64,000 nucleotides of DNA from Brienomyrus brachyistius (lineage: Eukaryota > Chordata > Actinopteri > Osteoglossiformes > Mormyridae). The stretch covers positions 19,531,629 to 19,595,628 of the forward strand of contig NC_064550.1 of assembly GCF_023856365.1 (NCBI RefSeq), read 5' to 3'. A program made the position numbers and the translations under genes. This document shows, in pieces, positions 12,401 to 48,370 of the stretch (position 1 is its first letter; each line of letters starts with the position of its first letter). A model generated the notes under the pieces. It worked only from the letters and a program-made list of their open reading frames with translations. It had not been told where the DNA came from and did not search any database.

Positions 12401-15400
12401 AGTGAAGTAACTGTGAAGTTTATGGCCACGTCAGCTTAGTGAAAGGGACCTGATCAGCCAGCATTAATGCAGCCCGAAGGGCAGAAAATCCCATCATCCG
12501 GAGCCTATCCTGGAAGCAATGGGCAGGGAACAACCCAGGATGGGGGCCAGCCCATCGCAGGGCACACGCACACACCAGTCACTCACACATGCACACCTAC
12601 GGGCAATTTAGCAACTCCAATTAGCCTCAGCATGTTTTAGGACTGTGGGGGGAAACCGGAGTACCCGAAGGAATCCCCACGACAACATGGGGAGAACATG
12701 CAAACTCCACACACATGTGACCCAGGCAGAGACTCGAACCCGGGGCCCAGAGGTGTGAGGCAACAGTGCTAACCACTGCACCACCATGCCGCCCTCTGCA
12801 TTCCAGTTATTCTTCATAAAATCTACATATTCTTTGCTCCAGTTTTTAATTTTCTCTGGTTAAAATTCTCGTGGGACAAATATGCTACAGATTAAGACGA
12901 GTCACAGTAAATCCCAGTGAAAAGTCTCAGACCGTATTATTAAACTTAGAAATACACAATCCAACAAAGTCCCGATGCAAGCGTCATAGCCAGGGACTAT
13001 GAAAAGAGACAGTCGCTTGTCCAGATGGTGCTTGTCGGCCATGAGAAGTCCTGTTGTGCCTGGTGCCATTCCTATTGCTAGGGACAATAGACATGCAACT
13101 GTTGACGGTCCCCCATATCGTGCTTGTTTGCCAGAACTGGCGCGAGGTGTCCAGCAAGGTGACCACCAGTTGGGTTCAGAGCGTGGTGACCGTCAAGGTG
13201 ACCTCTGGCATCACCGCCTCCTGCAACACCACCAACTATTTGGGCGCGGAGGGGAAGTCCTTCAGCATCAAAGCCAGTGAGTCCCACCCACTGAGTGACT
13301 AGTGGCGCATAGCTCCCCCAGTGCTGACTAGGAGTTACTGCAGCTTACTCTTGATTTATTTTTTTTTATTGGTTATAAATTAGTAGCAGAGATTTACCTT
13401 TGTAAAAATATACATTTTTAATTTTCTTACACTATTAAATATTTTCATTTAATTGCTGAAGTATAGTTAGGTCCATACCTTAACAGACTAGAATTAAAAT
13501 TTAAGATTTATTTCAGCCATTTATTTATGATTACTTTCATTTACTTGAGCCACTGAAAATGAGGGAACTGTCTATAAAAATGGCTGTAAATCCTAAATGG
13601 CTGAGTAATATTTTCGTTAAAACCCTTGAATTAAGGCTGAAAGTCGACAGTCGCGTCACATCATTTCAAATCCATTGTAGTGGAGTCAGAATTATAAAAA
13701 TTGTGCCACTGTCCAAATACTTCTGGACTTAACTGTATCTATAGCTGTGTAAATATTATTTGTTTGACTATGTTAATATACTGTGGATTTAAGCATCGTT
13801 TGAGCATGGAGGTAATACCGCTGCTGTATTTTACAGTTCCCTTGGTAACCCCCGCTACTGTCAACAGCCCAGGTGAGATAATACACCAACATCACTTGTC
13901 TGTGGGAAGAAAAAAAAAATCTAAGCTCTATTTCAGATCAGGCCCCATGGGGGAAACACTTTGACTTTCTGCTACACACAACTTTATTGAAAAGAAGGGA
14001 AAAAAAGACAAAACAACATCTCCTTGGAGCCGGCTGCGGAATCTGTGACTTCAGCCAGCGGAAGCGGTTTGCCGACGGGCGGACAGATCGCCTCAATCGG
14101 ACGCCCGCGGACTCATTCACGGGACAGGGAGCAGTGTTCTGGAAGCGGCCCACAAGCCAAAAACCAATTTTTCCCGGCTAAATGTATAAATTGAGTTAAA
14201 TTATGTGTAACCCTTAGCTCACAAAAAAGACCAAGACAGCTGTTACTAAAGAGACATAGGGCCGGCGCTTTGTTTTATGAATTTTGTGCGGTCGCTTTGT
14301 CCCTATAAAGCATTCCCAGACTTTTGTTGAGTCTTTTACAAGGGTGAGTATGAATAGCATGAAACAATGGCATCACAGTGCGGAACAAGAATGGTTCTTT
14401 GTAGTGGCTTCACACCGGCCCGCAGGAGACGTCGACTGACTTTGCGGTGGGCGTTTGTTCGGCATGCTGTGGGTCTGGCAGTTTTACTTATCATGATCCC
14501 ATCGGGCTCTGCAGCCGCTGTCTGTGATTGGTCAGAAAACGTGTCACTCAAAGGGACCCTGCCCCAGTCCCGCTGCGGCTTGACAATGCGGTGTGAGAAC
14601 CTCCTGTGGTGAACAGTGTGCCTGTAGCCTTCCAAAGTAGCACAGAGAAGCGAGGAGATGCCAGTCCGTAGCCAGGCATACAATCCGACACTTTGCGTAA
14701 ACGAGAGACACCAATTCCCATCACTACGTTTTTTTGAATCCTTTGCAAATACATTATACTGCGTAGGGAGATTCTTCTGCAGTGCGTACATAAAATAGAT
14801 GCAAGAAACAACAACACAAAAAGGCACCAATGGCTGCTTGACCTGTAATCTGTAGATGCAGTGGGTCAGACTGCCCCCTTGTGGTAAATGTAACTAACTG
14901 ACATCAGTTTAGGATACTCATTAAGAAGCAAACACTCATCTTTGTATAGTACCTGAATTTTGGCAAAATGGCTTGACTGCCAGCTATGGAGATTAAGTAC
15001 AATCTAGAGGTGGAAGTAATGTAGGGCTGGGTGATTTTGCAAGAGACACTAACCTGTGACTCTCTCTCTATCCACTAGAGGGCAACGGCATCATCATTGT
15101 GGTCATTATTGTCTGCATACTCCTGTTGGCCATCCTGGGTAGCGTGTTGTACTTCCTGTACAAGAAGGGCAAGATCCCCTGCGGTCGTGTGGGCAAGCAG
15201 GACATGTGAGTGCATCTTCCTTCCTGTTGCATCGCCTTCACCTCAGTGTCACCGGTCTAGTGAAACCAGCGCTATGCGTACTACAGCGTTTGTGGAGTTT
15301 AGCTCCTCGGGGTTAGTGCGGTGTAGAGACACCGGCAGTGAGTATGAAACTTGCTTCCCTGCAGCACCACAGAGAAGACCAACAAAGCGGAAATCGTGGT

Positions 15401-15977
15401 GGAGATGAAGTCCGAGAAGAACGAGGGGGCTGTTCTTCTGAAGGGCGTCAATGGTGAAAAGAAGGTCTCTGCTGACCAGGTAACTATAGAAACCAGAGGC
15501 CATGGGATGTAGTTATGTGTAGAGCTTCATCTATCTTTGGTTTCTGTGATGTTCTGTCTCCACAGTAGCTAAAGAATGATCAGAGTAGCTAGGATACCTC
15601 ACTTGCCCCAACGCTGTAGATGATGCATCCGCATATCATTCCAAGGCATAAGTGAACTAGGCAGCTGCTTAGGGCCCAGCGGCCACCAGGGGGCGCCCTA
15701 TCTGGTCAGCCTATCACAATGGGAAGAAAGATGACAAATGACAGCTAGGTTAGTCCAGTTTTGCTTAGAATCCTGATAAGGGTCGGGCTGGCGCTGCGCT
15801 ACAGAATGAAGGCGTCCCATGCGTTCGCGTCACGTTTAAAAAGTTCCACAGAGCATCCACAGAGTCCGCAGAAACATGACGTTCACGTGTACACTGTTCT
15901 CTCCCCCCCAACCCGATTGATTTTTTTTTTTGTTTCCTGGAGTAAAGGGTGAGAAGTACATGGATGTGAGGAACTAG
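6432..15977 (+). CDS. mcam: Melanoma cell adhesion molecule (CD146), 5'-partial: exon 1 not found
   Basis: MCAM is a type I membrane adhesion receptor of endothelium and muscle with a V-V-C2-C2-C2 immunoglobulin ectodomain. Coding exons read: 6432-6556, 7363-7597, 7974-8044, 8416-8503, 9029-9208, 9304-9431, 9781-9925, 10176-10291, 10617-10758, 11808-11938, 13135-13276, 13837-13872, 15079-15205, 15365-15479, 15948-15977. All junctions are GT-AG and phases agree throughout (603 codons plus stop). Cysteine pairs for all five Ig domains are visible: EIPCQ/FICQ, ASCE/FHCR, LRCR/YQCR, ATCN/YICE and LSCE/ASCN. Alignment to human MCAM from memory is strong, for example VVNVVTLVTRESSG, GDGNPPPPF and SLDLDTY. 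Exon 15079-15205 carries the transmembrane helix (GNGIIIVVIIVCILLLAILG) followed by the basic juxtamembrane KKGK, a known ERM-binding element. The last exon encodes only GEKYMDVRN, matching human GEKYIDLRH. The first visible exon starts in phase 1, so a signal-peptide exon must lie upstream; none could be recognised in 1-6431. Confidence 0.94.
10966..11513. mobile_element. Non-autonomous Tc1/mariner-like element in mcam intron 10
   Basis: It begins TACAGCTCTGGGAAAAATGA and ends TTCCAGAGCTGTA, giving inverted ends bounded by TA, as expected for Tc1/mariner insertion. The inside (about 520 bp) has no open transposase frame. Confidence 0.75.
12105..12216. mobile_element. hAT-like foldback MITE, copy 2, with 8-bp target duplication
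   Basis: It opens CAGTGATTCTCAGTCCGGTC and closes GACCGGGTTGGGAAACACTG. The flanks AATTAAAG and AATTAAAA match 7 of 8, a hAT-size duplication. It sits in mcam intron 11. Confidence 0.85.
12511..12795 (-). mobile_element. Interspersed repeat with tRNA-like head (SINE-like), minus orientation
   Basis: On the minus strand it reads GGCGGCATGGTGGTGCAGTG, GTTAGCACTGTTGCCTCACA, GGTTCGAGTCTC, then a long body ending near GGATAGGCTCC. Another copy is at 39730-40033. A B-box-like GGTTCGAGTC lies near its 5' end. Confidence 0.75.
13461..13740. mobile_element. Tc1/mariner-like remnant in mcam intron 12
   Basis: The left end TATAGTTAGGTCCATA and right end GTCCAAATACTTCTGGACTT followed by AACTGTAT are decayed inverted ends. 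The A/T-rich inside (GAGCCACTGAAAATGAGGGA) resembles common fish Tc1-derived elements and has no open frame. Confidence 0.6.
13987..15060. other. mcam intron 13, no recognised feature
   Basis: About 1 kb of sequence with minus-strand open frames up to 164 codons but no splice-consistent or conserved protein. I see nothing else I can name. Confidence 0.4.
15640..15760. repeat. Interspersed repeat fragment, related to 63225-63345
   Basis: Shares GGCCACCAGGGGG, TCACAATGGGAAG-AAA and a following AGCTAGGTTA-like stretch with a second copy near the window's right end. Class unknown. Confidence 0.55.
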
Positions 15978-16885
15978 AGGGAGGAAGAGGAGGAAGAGGA
16001 GGAACATGGGCGACATGGGGAACCATTAGCTGCCGGAGGGGGTGAGGTGGGATGGACTTGGGGTGGCCAAATTCTTTTTCATATCGTGGCACACGGGGGG
16101 GGGGGGGGGGGGTCCTCTTTGTGGACCCAAAGAGTTCCATCAGCTTTTTATACGTTTCTGCGACTCGTTTTTTTTTTTTTTCCTTACAAACTCCAATTGC
16201 CATCTCAAGTGTAAACTGATCCACCGATTTTATGTACATATTATATATATTTGGTTATTTAAATGCAGCCTTTCAGGAATTCTCGCTGACTGACGTTTGA
16301 GTTTATTTGGAAGCTGTAGAATTCTCTGTGTCCGAAACCAGGCTCTTTAAAAAGGGCCATTACTTGGAAGGAAAATGGATTCCTCATCCTGTCAGTGCTG
16401 GTTATTCCTGCATATGATGTCTACTGCTGATGTATATTACACTGTGTCATCTTATGTGAGTCACAAATGAGGTCTAGTGCGCCACAGGACCCTGCTTTCC
16501 AGATCAATCTTGTTTGTTCACCTCGTAAACTGAAACCAACCCTTGAAAACGATACATGATTCATGATTCACCTAATGTTGCCCAAAAAATCTATAGCTTC
16601 ATAACGTCCTGCTTAGTGTCCTTGTTTGATTTTAGTAGGGGGAGTGGGGAAGGAATTCCCTGATTATATGGGCTACATAGAACCCAACACCCCCGTGGAC
16701 TGAGAAGAGAAAGGGAGGGATCCAGGGGGATACAGGAATACTGCCACCTGATTTTGGGTGAGAGGTATTGCATTTGGGAATACAGGATCTTGTAATGACT
16801 ACTTAATCCAAAAAAAATGGAGTTATGTGTTTTTTTTTCTGTGAACTACTGTCAGGTTTTTGTACTATCTGTAAATAGCTGTAGC

Positions 16886-16891
16886 ATTAAA
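16886..16891 (+). terminator. Candidate mcam polyadenylation signal (ATTAAA)
   Basis: ATTAAA lies about 0.9 kb after the mcam stop, just before an A-rich run, in the correct orientation. The implied 3' UTR length is similar to that of mammalian MCAM. AATAAA motifs near 18466-18476 are possible alternatives. Confidence 0.4.
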
Positions 16892-17095
16892 AAAAAAAAA
16901 AAAAAGTAAAAAAAAAATAGCTGTGGTGCTCATCCAGTGATCTTTCCTCGTCCGTGTTTTAGCTGTTTAGAACTCTGAGGCTTGGTGATTGTCAAAATGT
17001 CACTTTCGGTTTTTAATTTTTCCTGTGAAAAATGTTAGCCGCACTAAAACATTTTGTGTTCTTTATCTTTCGGTTTTGTTTTTTTTGGTGGTGGT

Positions 17096-17097
<2 letters not shown>

Positions 17098-17179
<82 letters not shown>
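17098..17179. repeat. (TG)n microsatellite
   Basis: About 40 TG dinucleotides without interruption, 3' of mcam. Confidence 0.97.
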
Positions 17180-17180
<1 letters not shown>

Positions 17181-17261
17181 AAGGGGGGGTGGGGGGAGGC
17201 GGGTTGTGAAAACACCAGTGATAAGACGCCTTTGTATTGTGCTCCTTCAGTGTGCAATGTC

Positions 17262-17428
17262 CAGGGGGATTGTTCTACGAAGCAGGATTTCTTGCTTAGC
17301 CAGATTTAAGGTAGTCAGAGCTAGATGGACTTTATCATTGCTCAAATACATTTAGCCCAGTCTACCTTAAATCCAACAAGTTATCCGGCTAAAAAAGAAA
17401 TCCCTTTTCGTGAAACAGGGCCCAGGTC
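17262..17428. mobile_element. Foldback MITE (CGAAGCAGGATTTC type)
   Basis: Left arm TGTTCTACGAAGCAGGATTT mirrors right arm AAATCCCTTTTCGTGAAACA, with a second inner pair GATTTAAGGTAG and CTACCTTAAATC. This is a common fish foldback design; no coding content. Confidence 0.65.
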
Positions 17429-17620
17429 ATCCTCTGTGGGTCAGGGTCTGTGGTAGACAAAAGATGAATAACCTGGAGTTCAGTCAGTCATTGTCCAACC
17501 AACATCTCAAAAAAGAAAACAGATATACATGAAAAGACAATGTATGAGCACCTAAAGTAGACTGGCGCTAGTACCATCATTAAAGAACGACTTTGAAGGC
17601 CCTTAAAGGACAAATAACAG

Positions 17621-17748
17621 TTGTTTGAGAGAGATAACCAATCATATTGTAGAGGAGGCGAGTCCAAGCAACTAGACGAGGAGGGACTAAGACATCCGAC
17701 TGGTTGGTCCCACCTCCTCTACAATCTGATTGGTTATCTCTCTAAACC
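17621..17748. mobile_element. Foldback element with 31-bp arms
   Basis: The arm at about 17627-17659 (AGAGAGATAACCAATCATAT...) is matched in inverse by CCTCCTCTACAATCTGATTG... at about 17715-17745, with about one mismatch over 31 bases. The spacer is roughly 55 bp. Confidence 0.75.
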
Positions 17749-20700
17749 AATCATTTTTCTTTCTGCCCTCACAACATTTTTGCATACGTAAAACTCCCAT
17801 AAGCGCTTTTCTCTTTCAGCTGTGAATTGTGCATTTCCTGACCGCTCACTGCCCTAAGCAGTGAATTACAAATATGACAGGCACGTCTGCCTCACTGGCC
17901 ATCACTGGAATCATGGCCAGTCGACCACTGCTTCTCAAAGCACCTTTTGTTTGCTATCAAGGAAGAAAACTGCAAACAAAAAAGGGAGCCGCTTTCCGGG
18001 GATAAATTCCAAATTTAAATTCTTAATTGTTGATGTCTTATCCAACATCATTTTGTAAGTGGGATTTATTTAGTAGCACTAATACAGTTTATTATCCCAT
18101 TTTGCCGAAGCTGGGATGGAAGCAGCTCTGGGAACCAATGAAGGTGTTCATTGTATTTTACCCACATCCATTCTTGTACTTGTAGTGATGTTGCAGTGAC
18201 TCGTCATATTTAGGGTGACTGAAAAGCCACGTGCTTGAGCCGTTTCTCATGTATCATTTCAGTCAGTCTGGAGGTTCCCAATTCCTGAATTCCAGCATCG
18301 CTGTTCTTACTCGACAGTCACGAGTCAAAAAACCCAGTTGACACTTGTCAGCCTGCTGTTTTATACAACCCCCCCCCCCCCCAATCCCAGATTTCTGGGC
18401 CCCCATCCAGAGTGTACACCATTGCAGATCTACCTTGCAAATATTTTTACAGAGTAAAATACAGAAATAAATAAATCTCCCAAATTTTAAACATCCCGTT
18501 TTTAAATGAAAGGGAAAAATCATTTTGCATGCATGTGTACAGGACCCTGGTAAACTTAGTACATTTTCATATTTTTCAATGTTTTTAGACAGATGTGTAT
18601 GCATAAAACCTTTGTTGAACAATGGTTGCAATTTTTTTTTTTACAAATTCTTTAGAGGAAAAAAACATACCAAATAAAAACTACCATTACTGTAAAAACC
18701 AGAGTCTGTCTCTTTAAGACACACTGATACCATCCGTCGGCGTTGCCGATTTCATAAATCAGTCTGCGCCTGATTGAGAATAGCATAAAACTCTGAACCG
18801 TGTCTGAAGCACGTCTGACTAGATAGCAGATGTCCCCCGTTTCCACGATGCACAAATGTAATGGACAGGCCTGCCTGCTGTTCACAATCAAACAATGGGC
18901 TTCTTCAGCACAGATACCACGAGAAACATACAACAGGCGTGTAGTTTGACGGTAGCGCTAAGTGTCAACGTGTCAAATATACTGCAAGAAAACTAAAAAA
19001 AACAGATTAGTAATATAAATACCATTTGCAGTCACTATCCTACCGAATTCCGGCGGAATTGTATTTTTAAATAATGATGAAAAATTTTGATTTGAGAGGA
19101 TGACGAAGTTGCCAAAGTCACATTGCCACATAGGAGATGTCATCTTAAAGCTTAAGCCCAGTTCTGTTCTCTTAAAGGAACAACAAGACTTGATAAAGAG
19201 ACACGCGGATATGAGTGAAAACATAACGCCGTGTAAAATTTGCTGGCTGCGTACGTGTCATCTCGGGACGGATTAAACCCGTACTCACTGCAGAAGTCGG
19301 AGTGACAGGACGCTCAGTGAAAAGCATTAGTTAAAGTCGAGAAACTGGACAACAGGGGCTGTGGTAATTTAACGGGAGATTGAAAATAACGCAACAAATC
19401 ATCATCACGTTAAATCACCATCATCACGGCTCTCCGGAGACGTCCGCTATGAAGCTAAACAGCCCAACAAATGTTGAATATACAGCATCATTTGTTCTTA
19501 AAGGAATTCAGGTCGGGGAGGCAGATAAATGTCGGCAGACAACGCGGGGGGGGGGGGGGGGGGGGGGCAGAGAGGACACTACATACACATACTCAAAAAT
19601 GCTTTAATGACTGGTGCAAAAAATTCCAGGGACACAAAACATTATGCATCTTCGATTGGGGTACAGCATCATAAAATTAATAAATAACATTAGTAATTAT
19701 TTCTACGCATGAATGCAATGGAAAAAATGTAATAAAAATAAATTGTAATATTCTTTATGAAAAGACCTATAGAGAGAAATTTCTCGCATTTATGATAACT
19801 TTTTCAGGTTTGTACAAGCTGCAGAAGAATTAAAAATAAAAAAGTCTACTTTTCCACACATTAACACATTTTATTCTTTATAAACATAACCAAAGATCAT
19901 TAACACTGATATATTATATGAATCGATATTAACTTATTTTAAAGCACAATAACAGTTACAGGAATAATGATACGTTTTTACTATGTTAAAAACACGCTCT
20001 GTTGAGTTACTTAGCCCTGCAGTCTGCCTGGTTATACAGCATTTCCAGAAATGCCTGTTCAGTAAATCACTGCCCACACTGAGCTTCGCTTCGCTACAAT
20101 GAACATATTTTCAGGGGCTCAGGCTTACTCTGAAATCGGAAGGTCCAACTACTTGAGGAGGGGAGCGCCGTCCGCTCCGTGGGACTGCAAGGATCCGGTG
20201 AGCGCGCCTCGTCCACGCCTGAATGACCGCGCAGCGCTCACCAATCACGGACACGCGCATGTCATTTCAGAGGATTAAATCAAGGAAGAGCGCGCCTCTC
20301 TGCAGAGACAACATTTAATTGCACAAGGACTGGCTACAATGTCTGTGATTTCCACAAGGTTCGACAAGTATTACAAAGTACAACTTCAGCAAGCTCGTGC
20401 TGAGAAGTTCATTGTTACTTGTTATATATGTTCAAAAAAGGCGCTTTTTGTGTAGCGATTCCGTCTTGTGAATATGGTCTTCCACGGACCAATAAGACAA
20501 AACGCCAGGGAATGGCGCGCCTGACACGGGGAGGGTGGCGCACGACGGGCTTCTCCACCCGGAATCTTTCCGCAAACCCGTTTGTATCAGTAACACTGAC
20601 CTAAAGAAACGTACCTTAAGTACATCACACAATAATACCGGTCACTGCCTCTTCAGTCCCAAACATCTGAGAGCTTTTAAAAGAAAGTGTAAAAAAAAAC

Positions 20701-21727
20701 GAAACAGTCAATACTATTAGTTATTTAACGTCCCTGTACTGTCAAAAATATTACAAAATTTCCACTTCATATCAGAGGATAAATAATTTGAGGTCATTAC
20801 AGTGCTCACTAAACCTCTATACCAGGTAGGTTTAAATATTATAACTGACATCGTTACATCAGTGTACATGAAACCATGCCCATATGTACCAGAGGACTAG
20901 GCCTACATTAGAGAATCGGAGACTCGGACGCAAAAAACCAATAAAAAGCAATCAAATCAATGAAGCGGAGAACTGCTCCATCTTCAAGCATTCAGAATGA
21001 CATCAGCTCATTTTTTACATAATTCTTATGAATTCGTCATGTTATAGTATAAAGCACGTGTTATTGTTCATTATAAAATTACAAAAAATTACAAAAAAAA
21101 CGAAATAGTTAGCACAAGGACTTTATGGCAACAATGGAAAAGTGTCCTCGTAATGTAATTAAGCATCACAACATGCCACATTACCCTTGACTCCACAAGG
21201 CGTGTTACAGATCGGCGAGCGCAACGCACAGAATTGCTGATATTACATTATGTGCATTGTGTTGTATCTGGAGGCTTAAGTGGCAGTATAGGAACAAAAT
21301 GTTTCAAGAGAAAATTCTGGAATTTATTATTATTTAAAATCATGGCACTGCTCACATTATTGGTCAGATAAGTAAATGACGACAATGAGCTAAATGTTCA
21401 GTAAGTTCATACACCTGCGTTTAAAGTGACAGTATCTGAAGCGCAAAAAAATGCGGTCAGGAAAAAGCGCACAAGCACGTAAACTCTATGCAAATCGTAC
21501 ATCGACATACATGAATACAGTAATCAGAAGTTACACGGAAACTTTCAGTTCCGCTCAGCAAACCGACAACGCAAAACGGGAACCTGCCCTAGAACTAACC
21601 CCAAGGCAACGACAGAGGGACAAAAACTGACACCAAAGCCAAGAACTTGCACCGGGAACATAACCATACTGGAACACTGGGCTGCCAGGTGGCGTCCGTC
21701 ACCATGGAAACAAGTCCCCGCAATGAA

Positions 21728-21738
21728 TGCGCATGCGC
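21728..21738. promoter_or_regulatory. Consensus NRF1 site (TGCGCATGCGC)
   Basis: A perfect palindromic GCGCATGCGC core in the region 3' of cbl coding sequence. NRF1 sites are typical of CpG-rich promoters, but no gene start is visible next to it. Confidence 0.35.
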
Positions 21739-23391
21739 TCAGTGCTTTTAGATTCCTATTATTGATGATGACATTTCGTTAATATGTATGGGGTAAACTA
21801 AAGCGGCAAGGGGTGGGTATTTTGGCCGGGCAGTATTTATTCCGGAGGCCAAAACACACACATCTCCCCCTCAACTAGGGGAATTTCAGTATATATCAAC
21901 GACGTGGCTACTCGTTGCAGTTTCTGATAACTGACCCGAACAGTTTATGTATAAATCGACCCTGCTTTCCGGCCAGCCGGGCGATCGGACTAATATTGAA
22001 CGTAAGGACTCACTTTTAAATGAGGTAGTGTCAACTCTTGGCTTTTTCTGCATTTCCCCGAGTCGCACGAACATCCAATTTCTCACATTTGATCGCCCAA
22101 GGCGAGAGAGAAGGGCGACTCGGCTCAGCTATTTTGTGGCGAAGTCTCCGAGGCTTCCAACACGTTCAAGTATTTTCAAGCCATGTGATGGGGCGGGGAT
22201 ACTGTCACTTTAAAAACAACACAACCAGGACCACGCCACACGGGGTAAGTCTTACGTGTTTAGCATTAACAAACGACGGCAGCAGCAGTAAAGCACTTTA
22301 GATTCAAAACGACAACAGTTCTGCGAGTTAGATCCTGGCGGGGCTCGAAACCCGGACACACCAGGTCGTTCAACAGCTACTACAATAATAAAAAGGTAAT
22401 CCTCCTTCTTGTGTCCTTTCTACCACATTTCAGTACTCTTGTTTTTGTTCAGCCCCCCCAAAGAAAAAAATGCCCATTAGGAGTCAGGGTTAGAAAATTA
22501 AATGATGTTAAATTTTAGAAGCTAAACTAAGTCACAAGTTTTCTTGTGTAAAATTTATCCTCAGAACAGATGTAAGATGGCGTTTCTGGACCCCTCACAG
22601 AATGAGTGACACGTCAACATCTATGACCGTCAAGTTTTTCCTTCCACTATTTTGTTCTGTTTAAGCGTGGGGGACAAAAAACCTTGGGGAGGGATGAGAA
22701 AATAAAAAGATTTGTAGACACCCCTGCACCAGTACCTTCTACCTTTCCTGAGTGGGCTGTGACCAAAGCCACTTAGAGCAGTAAGCTCACACCCAGGAGA
22801 TTATGCCAACACGGGAGGGGCTGGGGGGGCTTACTGTGTTATTAAACACCCTGTTTGAACACGGAGCTGACAGAGCGGCAGTCAAGTCTGCTAAGCGTAG
22901 CTTCCAGGGGACAAAAAACAGACCAAAAGCAGACCGATGCTCCCGAAAGCTCCTGAACGACACGTTTCACGACATTCAAATTATTATTATTTTTTTTAAA
23001 TACTGCAGAAGCAAAATGGCATTCCATACAGTGCGACCATGCTGGGCTCACTCTTGGGCTCCTGGGCATTGTGTACAAGCCTCCGATCCATCACAGTACC
23101 ACTGTATCGCCTGGGGAGGGCGCAACGCAAACCTCCCACAGTCTCCCGAAGAGGACCCAGCTACACCCCCAGGTGAAAGCTGTCCACCAGATCTCGAGAC
23201 CATTTTACTCATCCGTGTCACGTGACCGTGCGGGCGTCTGCGCGCTCGCGCAAAAACACGCCTCCTCGACTGTCGCTCGTGCCGAAAGCGGCGACCAGCA
23301 AGCCTCCCAGTCGTGGCCTAACCGAAGCTGTTGTTGTCGGGGGGGGGAGGGGTTGGTGGTTGCTGTGGCAGCTGGCCAGCCGCGGGGAGCG

Positions 23392-47519
<24,128 letters not shown>

Positions 47520-47525
<6 letters not shown>

Positions 47526-48370
47526 GCTTTTAGCTCAGCTACAGCCGACCGGGAAGACCCCGGGGCTGGGGGGGGGAGGGAGTGGGGGGGATAGCCCTCC
47601 TTCCCGATGATGTGGGCTGATTTCCCAGGACAAAATTCCTGTATTAAACTCAATCAATAGCTCGCTGGTAGGGATGGGGGTTGTAGCTAAGCAGATGTCC
47701 CATTAAAACCCCCCGAAATACGCACGCAGGATGCAAGACCCCACAACTGGGAAAGATATCTGGGTCTGTCATGCAATCATCTGCCCAGCACCGGAAACGA
47801 ATAAACTGCCGTCCCGTCGCGGTCCCCTTTCAACCCTTTAGGCTTATTCTCCAGTCGCTCCTTCGCTCCGATCCCCTGTTCTTTCCGCCCTACTTGCTCC
47901 GCTCCGCTCGTTCGCTCGTTTTTCCGAGCCGTCTTTTGCTCAGACGGGAAGTTTCTGCGAGCGCACAGGACAGGAGGAGGTAAGCTGGCTGGAGAGGAAA
48001 TGAAACCGGAGCCTCAAAAAAAAACTCCCGGAAAACCCGGATAATTATAAATAATTAAATATGAAATCAAAACAAACTGCTCGCGCAGACAATGTGGAAC
48101 GGGATAAATAAATAACTGCATCTAGTCAGCTATCTTGCTCAATTACATATAAACACCGCCCTCCATGTCACCCCCCACCCACCCCTCCTTTTTCGTCTTG
48201 CGGCCCCAGCGCGCATCCTTTTCCGCTCCTGAAGCCCCACCCAACAGACTCGTACAGAAACACACCTCCCGCTACCCGCTCCCTCCCTCTTCGCCGCCGC
48301 CGCGCGTCCACAACGCGCGTTCCCAATGCGCGTCCCCGCCGCGCGGCTATAGGGACAGACAGTCGCTTAG
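47520..48370 (-). promoter_or_regulatory. CpG-rich promoter and 5' UTR region of cbl
   Basis: Directly upstream of the cbl ATG (47525) the sequence becomes rich in CpG. Clusters of GCGCG occur at 48292-48352, and there are C-rich tracts at 47860-47940 and 48165-48300. This is the expected look of a TATA-less CpG-island promoter of a widely expressed gene. The transcription start is not resolvable by eye. Confidence 0.6.

Larger units (their letters stand above)
15978..23391. other. Space between convergent mcam and cbl: 3' UTRs and repeats
   Basis: Both genes point into this 7.4-kb stretch. It holds the mcam 3' UTR (probably to about 16.9 kb), a G18 run (16095-16112), a TG block (17098-17179), two foldbacks (17262-17428 and 17621-17748) and a G22 run (19546-19567). 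It then has long A/T-rich unique sequence that is probably the cbl 3' UTR (human CBL has a very long one). Minus-strand AATAAA candidates lie at 19869-19874 and 21836-21841. No coding exon is seen. Confidence 0.5.

Noticed and set aside
14336..14830. 164-codon minus-strand frame in mcam intron 13
   Set aside because: No recognisable domain, no splice-consistent partners and no start context; within the range expected by chance in GC-balanced sequence.
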